Translations under genes and position numbers: made by a program
Notes under the pieces: model-generated
The model's database searches: none
What the model was told of the DNA's origin: nothing
Seen by the model: only the letters and a program-made list of their open reading frames with translations
Source of the DNA: Niastella koreensis GR20-10
GTDB lineage: Bacteria; Bacteroidota; Bacteroidia; Chitinophagales; Chitinophagaceae
DNA: 64,000 nucleotides
Direction: 5' to 3'
NCBI RefSeq assembly: GCF_000246855.1
Contig: NC_016609.1
Location: forward strand, 8,878,744 to 8,942,743
Shown here: positions 35,901-46,100 of the stretch, piece after piece
Position numbering within the stretch: position 1 is the stretch's first letter
Layout of the letters: every line of letters begins with the position of its first letter

Positions 35901-37898
35901 ATGTTCTGTAGGTGGCTTGTTTTGTTCTGTTTGTTCCTGTTCCATACCTGTTTGAAAAGTAATGCCCAGCAAAAAAATTCCATTGGCATCCAACTGGTGG
36001 ATATAAAGGCTGGTACATTCAGCATGGGATCGGAACGCGGGAAAGAGGATGCCGACGAGAGCCCCGTACATGATGTCACCATTTCCAAAGGTTTCAAAAT
36101 GTCGGCCACCGAAATCACCAACAAGCAATACGAAGCATTTGATCCGGAACATAACAAACTGCGTGGTAAACAAGGCTTCTCCTTAAAAGACGATGAAGCG
36201 GTAGTTTTTGTGAGTTATGACGAAGCGGTCGCTTTTTGCGCCTGGTTATCAAAAAAGGAAGGCAAGCCTTATCGCCTGCCTACAGAAGCAGAATGGGAAT
36301 ACGCATGCCGCGCCGGCACTACCACCGATTATTTTACCGGTAATGAGCTGCCAGCCGAATACCAGAAATTACAACATACCAATCGCACCCCGGTACCCGT
36401 TTCCCTGCAGGTGGCGCAAACCGCCCCCAACGAATGGGGATTGTACGATATGCATGGTAATGTGGAAGAATGGTGCAGTGACTGGTATGGCGCTTATGTC
36501 GCCAGCCCCCAAACAGACCCGGTGGGCCGGCAAACCGGTATGAGCCGCGTTACCCGCGGCGGCAGCCACAATACCCCTGTGCGTTACCTGCGCTCGGCTA
36601 ACCGGCAGGGTATGTTACCGGAAGACAAACACTGGCTCACGGGCTTCAGAATAGTACAGGGCGCCCTGCCCCGTACAAAAGCGCTACCGGCTGAGCCAAC
36701 ACCTGCCAATTGCCTGCAGGTAAGCCAGCAAAAATATGTATGGCAAAAAGAAACCCAGCCGGTTTTCGAGGCGCCTGTTACTTATGTAATAAAACCCGAT
36801 AGCAGCACGGGTATTCCATTCTATAAACATAATCATTGTCCGGCCATCACCTGGTGCCCCAACGGCGATCTGCTGGCCGCCTGGTTCAGCGCCAATAATG
36901 AAAATGGCCGTGAAATGACGATCCTGGCCAGCCGCTTACGGGCCGGTAAAAAAACATGGGATACCGCCTCCCTGTTTTTCATGGTGCCCGACAGAAATAC
37001 TACCGGCACTTCACTTGTATACGATCAAAAAGGAACATTATACCATATTAATGGCGTAGAGGCCGCCGGCGACTGGCAAAACCTGGCCATGGTTATGCGC
37101 ACCAGTACCAATAACGGCGCCAGCTGGTCGAAACCGGTGTTGATAGAACCCGAACATGTAAAACGCCATCAGGTAATTGCAGGTTCACAGGTTACCCGCG
37201 AGGGCTGGCTGGTACAGTTTTGTGATGCCGACCCCAGCTCACGTGGAGGCACAGCCATGTACATCAGTAAAGACAAAGGCACTCATTGGACAACGCCTTA
37301 TACGTTACCTAATACACCTAAGTTTAAAGACAGCGCCATAGGTGGCCTGATTGCGGGTATCCATGGCAGTGCCGTACAACTGAAAGACGGCCGTTGGCTG
37401 GCCCTGGGACGTAATGATAATATTAAGGTAGATAGTGTGACAGGCGAAAGAATGACCATGAGCATCTCCGGCGATGGCGGCGCCAGCTGGCAATACAGCC
37501 CTTCCATTTTTCCGCCCATTAGCAGCGGACAGCGCCTGGTACTGCGCCGACTGAATGAAGGCCCTTTGTTAATGGTCTCTTTTACGCATTGTCCCGGTAA
37601 ATCAACCGTGGAAGGCATGGACTTTACCAGGCCCAATGGCGAAGTATATAAAGGGTATGGCATGTATGCCGCCCTTTCTTATGATGAAGGCAAAACCTGG
37701 CCGGTAATAAAGCTATTGACCGATGGACACCTGCGTCAGCTCAATGGCGGCGCCTGGACCGGCATGTTCAGAATGGACAGCACGCATTCGGAACCAAAAG
37801 GATACCTGGCCGCTACACAAACCCCCGATAATGTAATACACCTCATCAGCAGTAACCTCTATTATCGATTTACATTGGCGTGGTTGCAGCAACCATAA
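35901..37898 (+). CDS. SUMF1/FGE-like domain fused to a sialidase-like (BNR) domain
   Basis: The 665-residue secreted protein has a signal peptide (about 1-23) and a formylglycine-generating-enzyme-like domain (about 25-254: TFSMGSERG, RLPTEAEWEYACRAGT, DMHGNVEEWCSDWYG, RGGSHNTPVRYLRSANR, LTGFRIV). A six-bladed sialidase-like part follows (about 275-660). It carries four Asp-box motifs, NNGASW, KDKGTHW, GDGGASW and YDEGKTW. The FGE domain has no cysteine in the segment after RGGS where true FGEs carry their catalytic pair, so it is probably not a sulfatase activator. The sialidase part lacks a clear FRIP motif (NHCPAI stands there), so sialidase activity is doubtful. It is the last gene of the sigma/FecR-linked operon. 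No sulfatase gene is in the window. Confidence 0.88.
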   Translation: MFCRWLVLFCLFLFHTCLKSNAQQKNSIGIQLVDIKAGTFSMGSERGKEDADESPVHDVTISKGFKMSATEITNKQYEAFDPEHNKLRGKQGFSLKDDEAVVFVSYDEAVAFCAWLSKKEGKPYRLPTEAEWEYACRAGTTTDYFTGNELPAEYQKLQHTNRTPVPVSLQVAQTAPNEWGLYDMHGNVEEWCSDWYGAYVASPQTDPVGRQTGMSRVTRGGSHNTPVRYLRSANRQGMLPEDKHWLTGFRIVQGALPRTKALPAEPTPANCLQVSQQKYVWQKETQPVFEAPVTYVIKPDSSTGIPFYKHNHCPAITWCPNGDLLAAWFSANNENGREMTILASRLRAGKKTWDTASLFFMVPDRNTTGTSLVYDQKGTLYHINGVEAAGDWQNLAMVMRTSTNNGASWSKPVLIEPEHVKRHQVIAGSQVTREGWLVQFCDADPSSRGGTAMYISKDKGTHWTTPYTLPNTPKFKDSAIGGLIAGIHGSAVQLKDGRWLALGRNDNIKVDSVTGERMTMSISGDGGASWQYSPSIFPPISSGQRLVLRRLNEGPLLMVSFTHCPGKSTVEGMDFTRPNGEVYKGYGMYAALSYDEGKTWPVIKLLTDGHLRQLNGGAWTGMFRMDSTHSEPKGYLAATQTPDNVIHLISSNLYYRFTLAWLQQP

Positions 37899-38350
37899 GA
37901 CCAGCTTCATGAATTGGCACAAACTTTCCAACCGTTAATTTACTAACGGTAACACTATATAGTGTCGGTGAGGTACTGATTGTAATCAGCTTTTTGTAAT
38001 TTTTTTAAAAGTATGCAACAGATCATTTAAAATTGTTGCCTGATAAAAAAGAATTGTGATTTCTTAATTACAAAAAATGAATCAGCGCACACTTATAATA
38101 TGCCATCATGTGTAGCCTTTGCTATGCATGATGGGGAATTATAGCCATCAGTATAGCCATTCGTGTTCATTCAATCAGGAATAACCAAAACGCTCAGCAC
38201 TTCACCGTTCCTTAACTGAAAAGGGTTTTAACACCGTCAGGGGTTAACAAAATGATTTTGCAGTCTGAAAATGACGGCTGTGTATAGCTATGTCATTTTG
38301 CAACCAACCTTCTCCTGGGAGTTATTTAATCATCATAAAACACACTGCTA
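37899..38350. promoter_or_regulatory. 452-bp regulatory spacer with several palindromes before the third susC
   Basis: No gene is seen. Notable elements are an inverted repeat ACCGTTA-N6-TAACGGT (37931-37950) and a perfect 14-bp palindrome ACACTATATAGTGT (37952-37965). CTGATTGTAATCAG (37976-37989) is followed by T-rich sequence, which may end the upstream operon. An inverted repeat of 8-bp arms, CCATCATG / CATGATGG, lies at 38103-38110 and 38127-38134. Operator and terminator roles are inferred from position only. Confidence 0.5.
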
Positions 38351-41300
38351 ATGAGACACGTTCGCTTGTTAATCGCATTCATTCTGCTGCATTCAGCGGT
38401 TCTGGCGCAAAACCGGCAAATTTCCGGTGCTGTCAAAGACAAGGCTGGTACTGCTATTCCCTCCGTTTCAATTAAAGTAAAAGGAAAAAATAATCAGACG
38501 GTCACCGATATAAACGGTGTATTTAGTTTACAGGTACCGGCTGGTAACATTCAACTCGTAGCCAGTTCTATTGGCTATAAGGAAACAACAATTGATGTAG
38601 CCGCCAGTCAAAGCACAGTTGACATTAACCTGGAAGAATCAGGAGAACAATTGGGCGAGGTGATAGTGACCGCATTGGGCATATCGAAGGAATCCAGGAA
38701 AGTAGGGTATTCTGTATCAACCGTTGCAGGCGACCAGTTAACCCAGGCAAGGGAAACCAATGTAGCTAATTCTTTAAGCGGCCGCGTGGCTGGCTTAAAG
38801 GTATCAGGAACCAATAGCGGTCCTGGTGGAACCGTAAAACTATTGTTGCGTGGGTTGCCAAGTATGAATAACCCCGGCTCGCCGTTGTTTGTAATTAATG
38901 GCGTACCGATGGACAATACGCAAAGGGGGGCTTCCAGCGAATGGGGCGGCGCCGATAACGGCGATGGCATCGGTAACATTAACCCCGATGATATTGAAAC
39001 CATGACGGTGCTGAAAGGCCAGGCAGCTTCTGCCCTCTACGGTTCAAGAGCCAGTAATGGTGTAATTATTATCACCACCAAATCTGGCAAGCGCAATGAT
39101 TTTTCAGTAGACTATAACCTGAATGTGATGGTAGACAAAGCCATCGACTATACCGATTTTCAATATGATTACGGTCAGGGTGTAGGTGGTCTTAAACCCG
39201 CTACAGCTGCGTCCGCACAGGCATCGGGCCGGTTAAGCTGGGGCGCCAAACTGGATGGTTCGCAGGTAATTCAGTTCGATGGTAAAATGTATCCGTATTC
39301 TGCACAAAAAGACAATATCAAAAACTTTTACCGGGCCGGTCCATCTGTAACCAATACTGTGGCAGTTTCAAGAGGCGGCGAGAACGGTGCGTTCCGTTTG
39401 TCCATGTCAAACCTGAACAATTCCTCCATTGTAAGGGGAAGTGGGTTAACCCGGAAAACCATTAACCTGAACGTTGATCAGAACATTACAGATAAACTGT
39501 CGGTAAAACTGGTTGGCAATTATATCGACGAACAATCACAGAACAGGGCGCAGTTGAGTGATGGTCCCATGAACCCGAACAACGGCGTTTTTCTGGCCAC
39601 TAATATTAATGAGAACATCCTGGCACCCGGCTATGACCCGGTTACTGGTTATGAAACGCAGTTCAGCGATGATGAATATGTAACCAATCCGTGGTTTGTG
39701 GTGAACCAGTATCACAATGACCTGGGCCGTAAACGGTTGATCTCTTCAGTACTTGGAAAGTACCAGTTCTCAAAATGGTTGTATGCCCAGGCACGCGTTG
39801 GTTATGATATCACCCACGACCGGTTGTTCAGGGTAGAACCCTGGGGTACAGCTTACACTACCAACAGGGCGGGTAATTTACAGGACCTGGCATCAACTGA
39901 ACGTTTTGAATTGAATGTGGATGGATTGATCGGCGCTACGCATAAAATAACAGAAGACATTTCATTTGATGCGGCCATTGGCGCCAACCTGCGTAAGAAC
40001 CAGGAAGAAAAAATAAAGATCGGCGGTGGTCCGTTCATCCTGCCATATCAATATAGCTGGAATAACGTACAAAATTTTAACCGCGATTATTCTTTCTACA
40101 AAACAGAAGTTCACTCGGCATATTATACACTCGATCTTGCGTATAAAAACTTTTTAACAGTTGGAACCACCGGGCGTTATGATGCTTATTCTACCCTGCC
40201 GAAAGACAATAACAACATTTTCGTTCCCTCGGTGTCTGCAAGTTTGATCTTTTCTGAATTAACCCACATCAAGAGTCTTGACTTTGGTAAACTCAGGGCT
40301 TCTTATGCGGTAACCAGCAATGAATTATCAAAAGCCTACCAAACCCAGGTGTATTATTCGCTTGGGAACAATTACAATGGCGTGCCTATTGGCCAGTTCA
40401 ATACTTCATTGCCAAGCGGTTTGTTAAAACCATTTACCGTTGCTGAGTTTGAGATCGGGACCGAATTAAGATTTTTGGCTAACCGGCTGAATATCGATGT
40501 AGCCTATTTTACAAAGAAAACAAAGAACGAGATCATGGGGGCTACCTACAGCATTTCAACCGGTTATACCAGTGGTTACATAGCCAATGGCCAAACCCAG
40601 AACAAGGGCCTGGAATTGCAGATCAGCGCGGTACCAATTAAAAGCAAAGACTTTAGTTGGACGGCTACCTTCAACTTTACTTCCATTGCCAACAAAGTAT
40701 TGAAAACAGATGCAGCCGGCAACAACGTAAACCTTGGGCAGGACCGGGCAACATTGGGCAATGCGGTAACCGCTTATGTGAAAGGCATGTCGGGTCCGCA
40801 GATCCTGGCGTATGATTATAAATACAATTCAAAAGGCGAGATGATAGTAGATGCATCCGGATATCCTGTCCGTCGCGACACATTGCTGGCCCAGGGTAGT
40901 GTATTGCCAAAGCAATACGGTGGATTTAATAATGAATTTGTTTATAAGGGTATTTCGTTGTCATTCCTTATCGATTACAATTATGGGAATAAAATACTCA
41001 GCGCCACCAGCTATTATTCTATTTACCGTGGTCTGAATAAGATGACGCTCGAAGGACGCGATGGCATTACAAAAGGTGTGCTTGACAATGGCAATCCCAA
41101 TACCACCAAAGCCGATGCCCAGGGGTATTACACCGCTGTGGCGCAACGGATAACCAAAAGCAGTGTGCTGAATGGCGACTTCATCAAACTACGTCAGGTA
41201 ACAATAGGGTATAGCATACCAGCAGAAATAGTCAGCAAATCGGTGATCTTCAGATCGGCTACCATTTCACTGGTGGGACGCAACCTGTGGACCATCATGA

Positions 41301-41428
41301 AAAACAGTGATAACATAGATCCGGAATCAAATTTTGGTTCCACCATTAATTACATTGGAATTGAAGGTACCAGTTTGCCTTCTACCCGGACTTATGGCGT
41401 TAACCTGAATTTGAAATTTAAAAAGTAA
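38351..41428 (+). CDS. SusC/RagA-family TonB-linked outer-membrane transporter
   Basis: The 1025-residue protein has a signal peptide (about 1-19, ending AVLAQ), a carboxypeptidase-regulatory-like domain (about 22-100) and the plug (about 105-255, ALYGSRASNGVIIITTKSGK). The barrel ends in LNLKFKK. There is no STN domain. It resembles the SusC at 3391 closely in the plug (ALGI-K--RK, QARE-N-AN-LSG). Its partner susD follows after 12 bases, and both partners resemble the 3391/6568 pair. The genes behind them encode an FG-GAP/ASPIC protein and a vanadium haloperoxidase rather than glycosidases, so the imported ligand may not be a simple glycan. The family is firm. Confidence 0.94.
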   Translation: MRHVRLLIAFILLHSAVLAQNRQISGAVKDKAGTAIPSVSIKVKGKNNQTVTDINGVFSLQVPAGNIQLVASSIGYKETTIDVAASQSTVDINLEESGEQLGEVIVTALGISKESRKVGYSVSTVAGDQLTQARETNVANSLSGRVAGLKVSGTNSGPGGTVKLLLRGLPSMNNPGSPLFVINGVPMDNTQRGASSEWGGADNGDGIGNINPDDIETMTVLKGQAASALYGSRASNGVIIITTKSGKRNDFSVDYNLNVMVDKAIDYTDFQYDYGQGVGGLKPATAASAQASGRLSWGAKLDGSQVIQFDGKMYPYSAQKDNIKNFYRAGPSVTNTVAVSRGGENGAFRLSMSNLNNSSIVRGSGLTRKTINLNVDQNITDKLSVKLVGNYIDEQSQNRAQLSDGPMNPNNGVFLATNINENILAPGYDPVTGYETQFSDDEYVTNPWFVVNQYHNDLGRKRLISSVLGKYQFSKWLYAQARVGYDITHDRLFRVEPWGTAYTTNRAGNLQDLASTERFELNVDGLIGATHKITEDISFDAAIGANLRKNQEEKIKIGGGPFILPYQYSWNNVQNFNRDYSFYKTEVHSAYYTLDLAYKNFLTVGTTGRYDAYSTLPKDNNNIFVPSVSASLIFSELTHIKSLDFGKLRASYAVTSNELSKAYQTQVYYSLGNNYNGVPIGQFNTSLPSGLLKPFTVAEFEIGTELRFLANRLNIDVAYFTKKTKNEIMGATYSISTGYTSGYIANGQTQNKGLELQISAVPIKSKDFSWTATFNFTSIANKVLKTDAAGNNVNLGQDRATLGNAVTAYVKGMSGPQILAYDYKYNSKGEMIVDASGYPVRRDTLLAQGSVLPKQYGGFNNEFVYKGISLSFLIDYNYGNKILSATSYYSIYRGLNKMTLEGRDGITKGVLDNGNPNTTKADAQGYYTAVAQRITKSSVLNGDFIKLRQVTIGYSIPAEIVSKSVIFRSATISLVGRNLWTIMKNSDNIDPESNFGSTINYIGIEGTSLPSTRTYGVNLNLKFKK

Positions 41429-41440
41429 AACATCGTAACA

Positions 41441-43057
41441 ATGAAACAATTACTTCTCTATATAAGTGTGGGGGTAGTGCTGTTGGTAACGGGCTGTACC
41501 AAAGACTTTGAAACAATAAATACCGATCCAACACAAACCCCGCCTTCCAATTTTAACTCAGACTACTTTTTATCGGGCAGTCAGTATAATTATATAAATG
41601 GCATAACCGGGTATAATGGTTCCATCCTGTTTCAGAGTGGTTGGGCGCAGATCTTTGCTTCAACCTCCTCAGGTGCTGCCAACTATTACAGCAATATGGA
41701 TAAATATGTAGCATCGGGCAATACCAACGATTATTCCGGCCGCGGTTGGGACCTGGGTTATAAAGGTGCCCGGCTTGACCAGGAAATTATAAAGAATTAC
41801 GGCGCCAATGCCGACAAGGTAAATGTGGTAAGCGCCGCTACGGTAATGAAAGTATTGTGCATGCAGTACATTACTGACCTTTATGGCGATATTCCTTATT
41901 CCCAGGCTCTGCAGGCATCTGCTAATGTAACAACGCCTGTATATGATAAACAACAGGATGTATATAATTCCATGTTTGCCGATTTGGATGGCGCCTTGTC
42001 GAAGTTCGATGCGACAAAAGCGAAACCTGCCGCCGACCTGTTCCCGTACAAAGGCGATGTGGCCTTATGGAAAAAGTTTGGCTATTCACTGATGTTACGC
42101 CTTGCTATGCGACTGACCAAAGTGGATATTGCCACGGCACAAAAATGGGCCGAAAAAGCAGCTGCCGGCGGAACCCTGGCATCCGTTTCGGAAGATGCCT
42201 GGATTAAAGGAGATTATTCCAATGGTTATCAAAGTGAAAATTCCCGCTCGTTGATTACCCCCGCCGATTACTACCAGGTAAGATGGAGTAAACTGCTGAT
42301 GGATTATTTGAAAGCTGTCAATGATCCCCGCGTACCTGTTATTGCCGAAATACCACCCGCCGGACTGGCTGCCAGTCAGGACCCAACAAAAACAGGTGAT
42401 AATACATTTTCAAAGCAAATGGGCCTGCCCAATGGCTGGGACCTTAATGGAGGCGCCACTGATATCAGCAAAGCACCCGGTTATCCCGGTGGTTCAGGTA
42501 CCGGCGGCGATTTTACTCCTATTGGCTTATACAGCCGGCCACGTACTGCCATCTATACAAATTTGAGCAGTCCGCAGTTTGTATTGACGTATGCCGAATC
42601 AGAACTGCTGTTAGCCGAAGCAAAAGCAAGAGGCTGGAATGTAGGGGCCACTACTGCTGCCCAGCATTACAAAAATGGGCTTTCTGCAGCTTTACAATCA
42701 TTGACTCCTTTTGGGGCCAGCGCCGTTATTAGTCCAACAGATGCTGATGCCTATGCAACGGCCCATCCATTGGATGTAAGTTCTTTGAATGCTTCCTTAA
42801 AAATGATCAATGAACAATACTGGGCAACCACTGGTATCCTGATGAATTTCGTGGAAGCCTGGAATAACTGGAAAAGATCGGGCTATCCGGCTTTAAGTCC
42901 GATTGTATATGTAGGTAATTTTTCAAAAGGACAAATACCCAGACGGCAATTATACCCCACAACAGAATCAACCGCCAACCCGGCCAATTATAAAATTGGC
43001 GTGAGTAATTTGAATGGTGGAGATGATTGGATTTCGAAGATGTGGTGGGATAAGTAG
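41441..43057 (+). CDS. SusD/RagB-family surface lipoprotein
   Basis: The 538-residue protein has lipobox VTGC (Cys at residue 19), then an acidic linker DFETINTDPTQ. SusD helices include MQYITDLYGDIPYSQALQ, and the C-terminus ends MWWDK as in the SusD at 6568. It is encoded 12 bases after its SusC. The protein should bind the ligand at the cell surface and lid the SusC pore. It is followed by a 133-bp word-repeat spacer and then the FG-GAP/ASPIC gene. The ligand is unknown. The family is firm. Confidence 0.93.
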   Translation: MKQLLLYISVGVVLLVTGCTKDFETINTDPTQTPPSNFNSDYFLSGSQYNYINGITGYNGSILFQSGWAQIFASTSSGAANYYSNMDKYVASGNTNDYSGRGWDLGYKGARLDQEIIKNYGANADKVNVVSAATVMKVLCMQYITDLYGDIPYSQALQASANVTTPVYDKQQDVYNSMFADLDGALSKFDATKAKPAADLFPYKGDVALWKKFGYSLMLRLAMRLTKVDIATAQKWAEKAAAGGTLASVSEDAWIKGDYSNGYQSENSRSLITPADYYQVRWSKLLMDYLKAVNDPRVPVIAEIPPAGLAASQDPTKTGDNTFSKQMGLPNGWDLNGGATDISKAPGYPGGSGTGGDFTPIGLYSRPRTAIYTNLSSPQFVLTYAESELLLAEAKARGWNVGATTAAQHYKNGLSAALQSLTPFGASAVISPTDADAYATAHPLDVSSLNASLKMINEQYWATTGILMNFVEAWNNWKRSGYPALSPIVYVGNFSKGQIPRRQLYPTTESTANPANYKIGVSNLNGGDDWISKMWWDK

Positions 43058-43060
43058 GCG

Positions 43061-43176
43061 AGTTGATAGGGTTGATATAGTTGATACAGATTTTTCGTAA
43101 TAGTTAAGAAGTAGGAAGTAGTAGGTTGAAATGTTGACAAGTTAACATGTTGACGAGGTTGAATATCCTACTTCTT
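43061..43176. repeat. word-repeat spacer with 11-bp complementary arms
   Basis: The spacer begins with GTTGATAG words (43062-43086) identical over about 25 bases to those at 14104-14128. AAGAAGTAGGA (43106-43116) and its exact reverse complement TCCTACTTCTT (43166-43176) enclose further GTTGACA/GTTAACA words. No gene or T-run terminator is seen. Confidence 0.7.
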
Positions 43177-43190
43177 ACTTCTCATTCTTT

Positions 43191-46100
43191 ATGCTTATGA
43201 TCCGATTAGCCATCCATACCACCCTGGTATTCTTTGTGACAACAAGAGTAATGGGGCAAGCTCCGCTTTTTGAACTCCTCTCACCCAAACAAACCAACAT
43301 AAAATTCGAGAATCATATCAGTGAAACTGAGAATCTGAATGTACTGGCGTATGAATATTTTTATAATGGTGGTGGCGTGGCTGTGGGGGATATCAATAAT
43401 GACGGACTGGAAGATCTTTTTCTGACCTCGAATATGGGTGAGAACAAGTTGTTTCAGAACATGGGTAACCTGCAATTCAGGGATATTACCAAAGAAGCAT
43501 GCAAAGAATTATCAGGAAGACCCGGTGGCTGGAAAACAGGCGCCACCATGGCCGATGTAAATGGCGATGGCTGGCTGGATATTTATGTTTGTTACTCCGG
43601 CAAGGTCACCGACGATATGCGCCGGAACCAGTTATTCATTAACCAGGGCAATGGCACGTTTAGAGAAGAAGCGGCCGCTTATGGCCTCGACGATAAAAGC
43701 TATAGCACCCAGGCTGCATTTTTTGATTACGACAACGATGGCGATCTCGATCTGTTCCTGTTAAATCATAGCGTAAAGAAGATCGATAACATGGAGTTTG
43801 CCCGGTATCGGGATGATGTAGATGAACTGGCCGGTGATAAACTCTACGAAAATCAGAACAATCATTTTGTAGATGTTTCCAAAAAAGCAGGCCTCCGGCA
43901 AAATCCACTAACGTTTGGCCTGGGTATAGCCATTTCCGATATTAATAAAGATGGCTGGCAGGATGTATATGTGACCAACGACTACAACGAGCCTGATTAC
44001 CTGTACATCAACAATGGCAACGGCACATTTACTAATATAGCCGATAAAAGCCTGCGTTACCTGTCGCAGTTTTCCATGGGCGTTGACATTGCCGATTTTA
44101 ACAATGATGCCCTGCCGGATATTATTACGCTCGATATGTTGCCCGAAGACAACCGGCGACAGAAATTATTACAGTTGCAGGAAAACTATGAATCCTTTTC
44201 TTTAATGGTGAACCAGGGCTTAAACCCGCAGTATATGCGTAATATGCTGCAACTGAATAATGGTATTATTCCCTCGGCGGCTAACCGGGAAGGAGGTTTG
44301 AATGTTAATCGCGAGGTATCCAACTCCCCCTCCACTGGAGGGGGGCGGGGGGAGGCTTCGTTTTCCGAGATCGGCCAACTGGCCGGCGTTTCAAATACCG
44401 ACTGGAGCTGGTGCCCCCTGATGGCCGATTATGACAACGATGGGTACAAAGACCTGTTCATTACCAATGGTTATTTCCGCGACTATACAAACAAAGACTT
44501 TTTACGTTACTGGGGCGATTACAAGGTTAAAAAAGCAGTAGACCGCGAACCGGTTTTACTCATGGACCTCATTCGCGCCATGCCCTCAACTTCAGTTATA
44601 AATTATATTTTCAGGAACAACCATAATTGCACCTTTTCCAACCAGCAGAAACAATGGGGGATGGATAAGCCGTCTGTTTCATCAGGGGCGGTATATGCAG
44701 ATCTGGATAACGATGGTGATCTTGATTTGGTGGTTAATAACATTAATGAGAATGCGTTTGTGTACAGGAACACCGCACGGGAGAGCTCGAAGGCCGGTTA
44801 CCTTTCCCTTATTTTACATTATAAAAAACCAAACTGGTTTGCGCTTGGCACAAAAGTATATGTGTACGATCGTCATGGCGTGCAATATGAAGAGCTAAAC
44901 CCCACACGCGGCTATTTATCCTGCGTTACCACGCGCCTGCATTTTGGGCTCGATAGCACCACTACCGTTGATTCCATAAAGATCATTTGGCCCGATCGTA
45001 CCGTGCAATTACTCACCCGGGTAGCAGCTAATCAGCAACTCACTATTAACTACGATCAACCCAAACCTGTTATCGACGACGATCCCATATATGCCGGCAA
45101 AACCATCTTTACACCTGCCGGTAAATTATTCACCTATACCCATACAGACCAAAGTGAAAATGATTTTAAACGCCAGTTGCTGATGCTGTTCATGTATTCA
45201 AAATGCGGACCGGTAATAGCAAAAGGCGATGTAAATAAAGATGGACTCGAAGACCTGTTTGTAAGCGGTGATAAAAACAAAGCCGGCAGGATCTATATTC
45301 AAAATGCAAAAGGATCATTTTACGAAGCGCCGGATTGCGTCATCGGCGATGAGAACACCTCCACCATTTCGGCCGCAGCATTTGTGGATGTGGACGGCGA
45401 TGGCGACCAGGACCTGTATGTTGCTAAAGGCGGATACGGATTGTATGAACCTGGCTCGGTAGCCTTGCAGGATGAATTGTATCTCAACGATGGCCATGGG
45501 CAGTTCAAAACGGCTATGGGCGGATTGCCCAATGTAAACGCAAATAGTAAATCGTGTGTACGGCCTTGTGATTTTGATGGCGATGGCGATATAGACCTGT
45601 TTGTGGGCGGCCGGGTGATACCAGGCCGTTATCCGTTAGCGCCTACCTCGTACCTGTTGGTGAACAACGGCAAGGGACAGTTTACTGCTGCTAAAGTGCC
45701 GTTCTCGAACATTGGTATGGTCACCGATGCCCAATGGGTTGACCTTGATAAAGACGGACGAAAAGACCTGGTGCTGTGTGGGGAGTTTATGCCGGTAACT
45801 GTGTTTATGAATACGCCAACCGGGTTTGTAGATAAAACCAGTTCGTACTTTGATAAACCAGCCAATGGTTTCTGGTTTACGTTGCAGATAGCCGATCTGG
45901 ATCAGGATGGCTACGACGACATCATTGCCGGTAACCTGGGGTTGAACTCCTGTTTACACCTATCGGAAAAAGAACCCGGGGTGTTGTATTATGCCGACTT
46001 CGATAACAATGGGTCCATCGATCCCTTTTTTACCTATTACATTCAGGGTGAAAGTTACCCGTTTGTAAGCCGCGATGAATTGAATGAACAGATCTATCCT

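Noticed and set aside
35901-36660. True formylglycine-generating enzyme with sulfatases
   Set aside because: The segment after RGGS has no cysteine and no sulfatase gene is present in the window.
20260-37898. Xyloglucan utilisation locus
   Set aside because: Fucosidase, GH35 and GH3 would fit, but there is no GH31 alpha-xylosidase and no GH5, GH9 or GH74 endoglucanase, while GH2 of the mannosidase type argues for another glycan.
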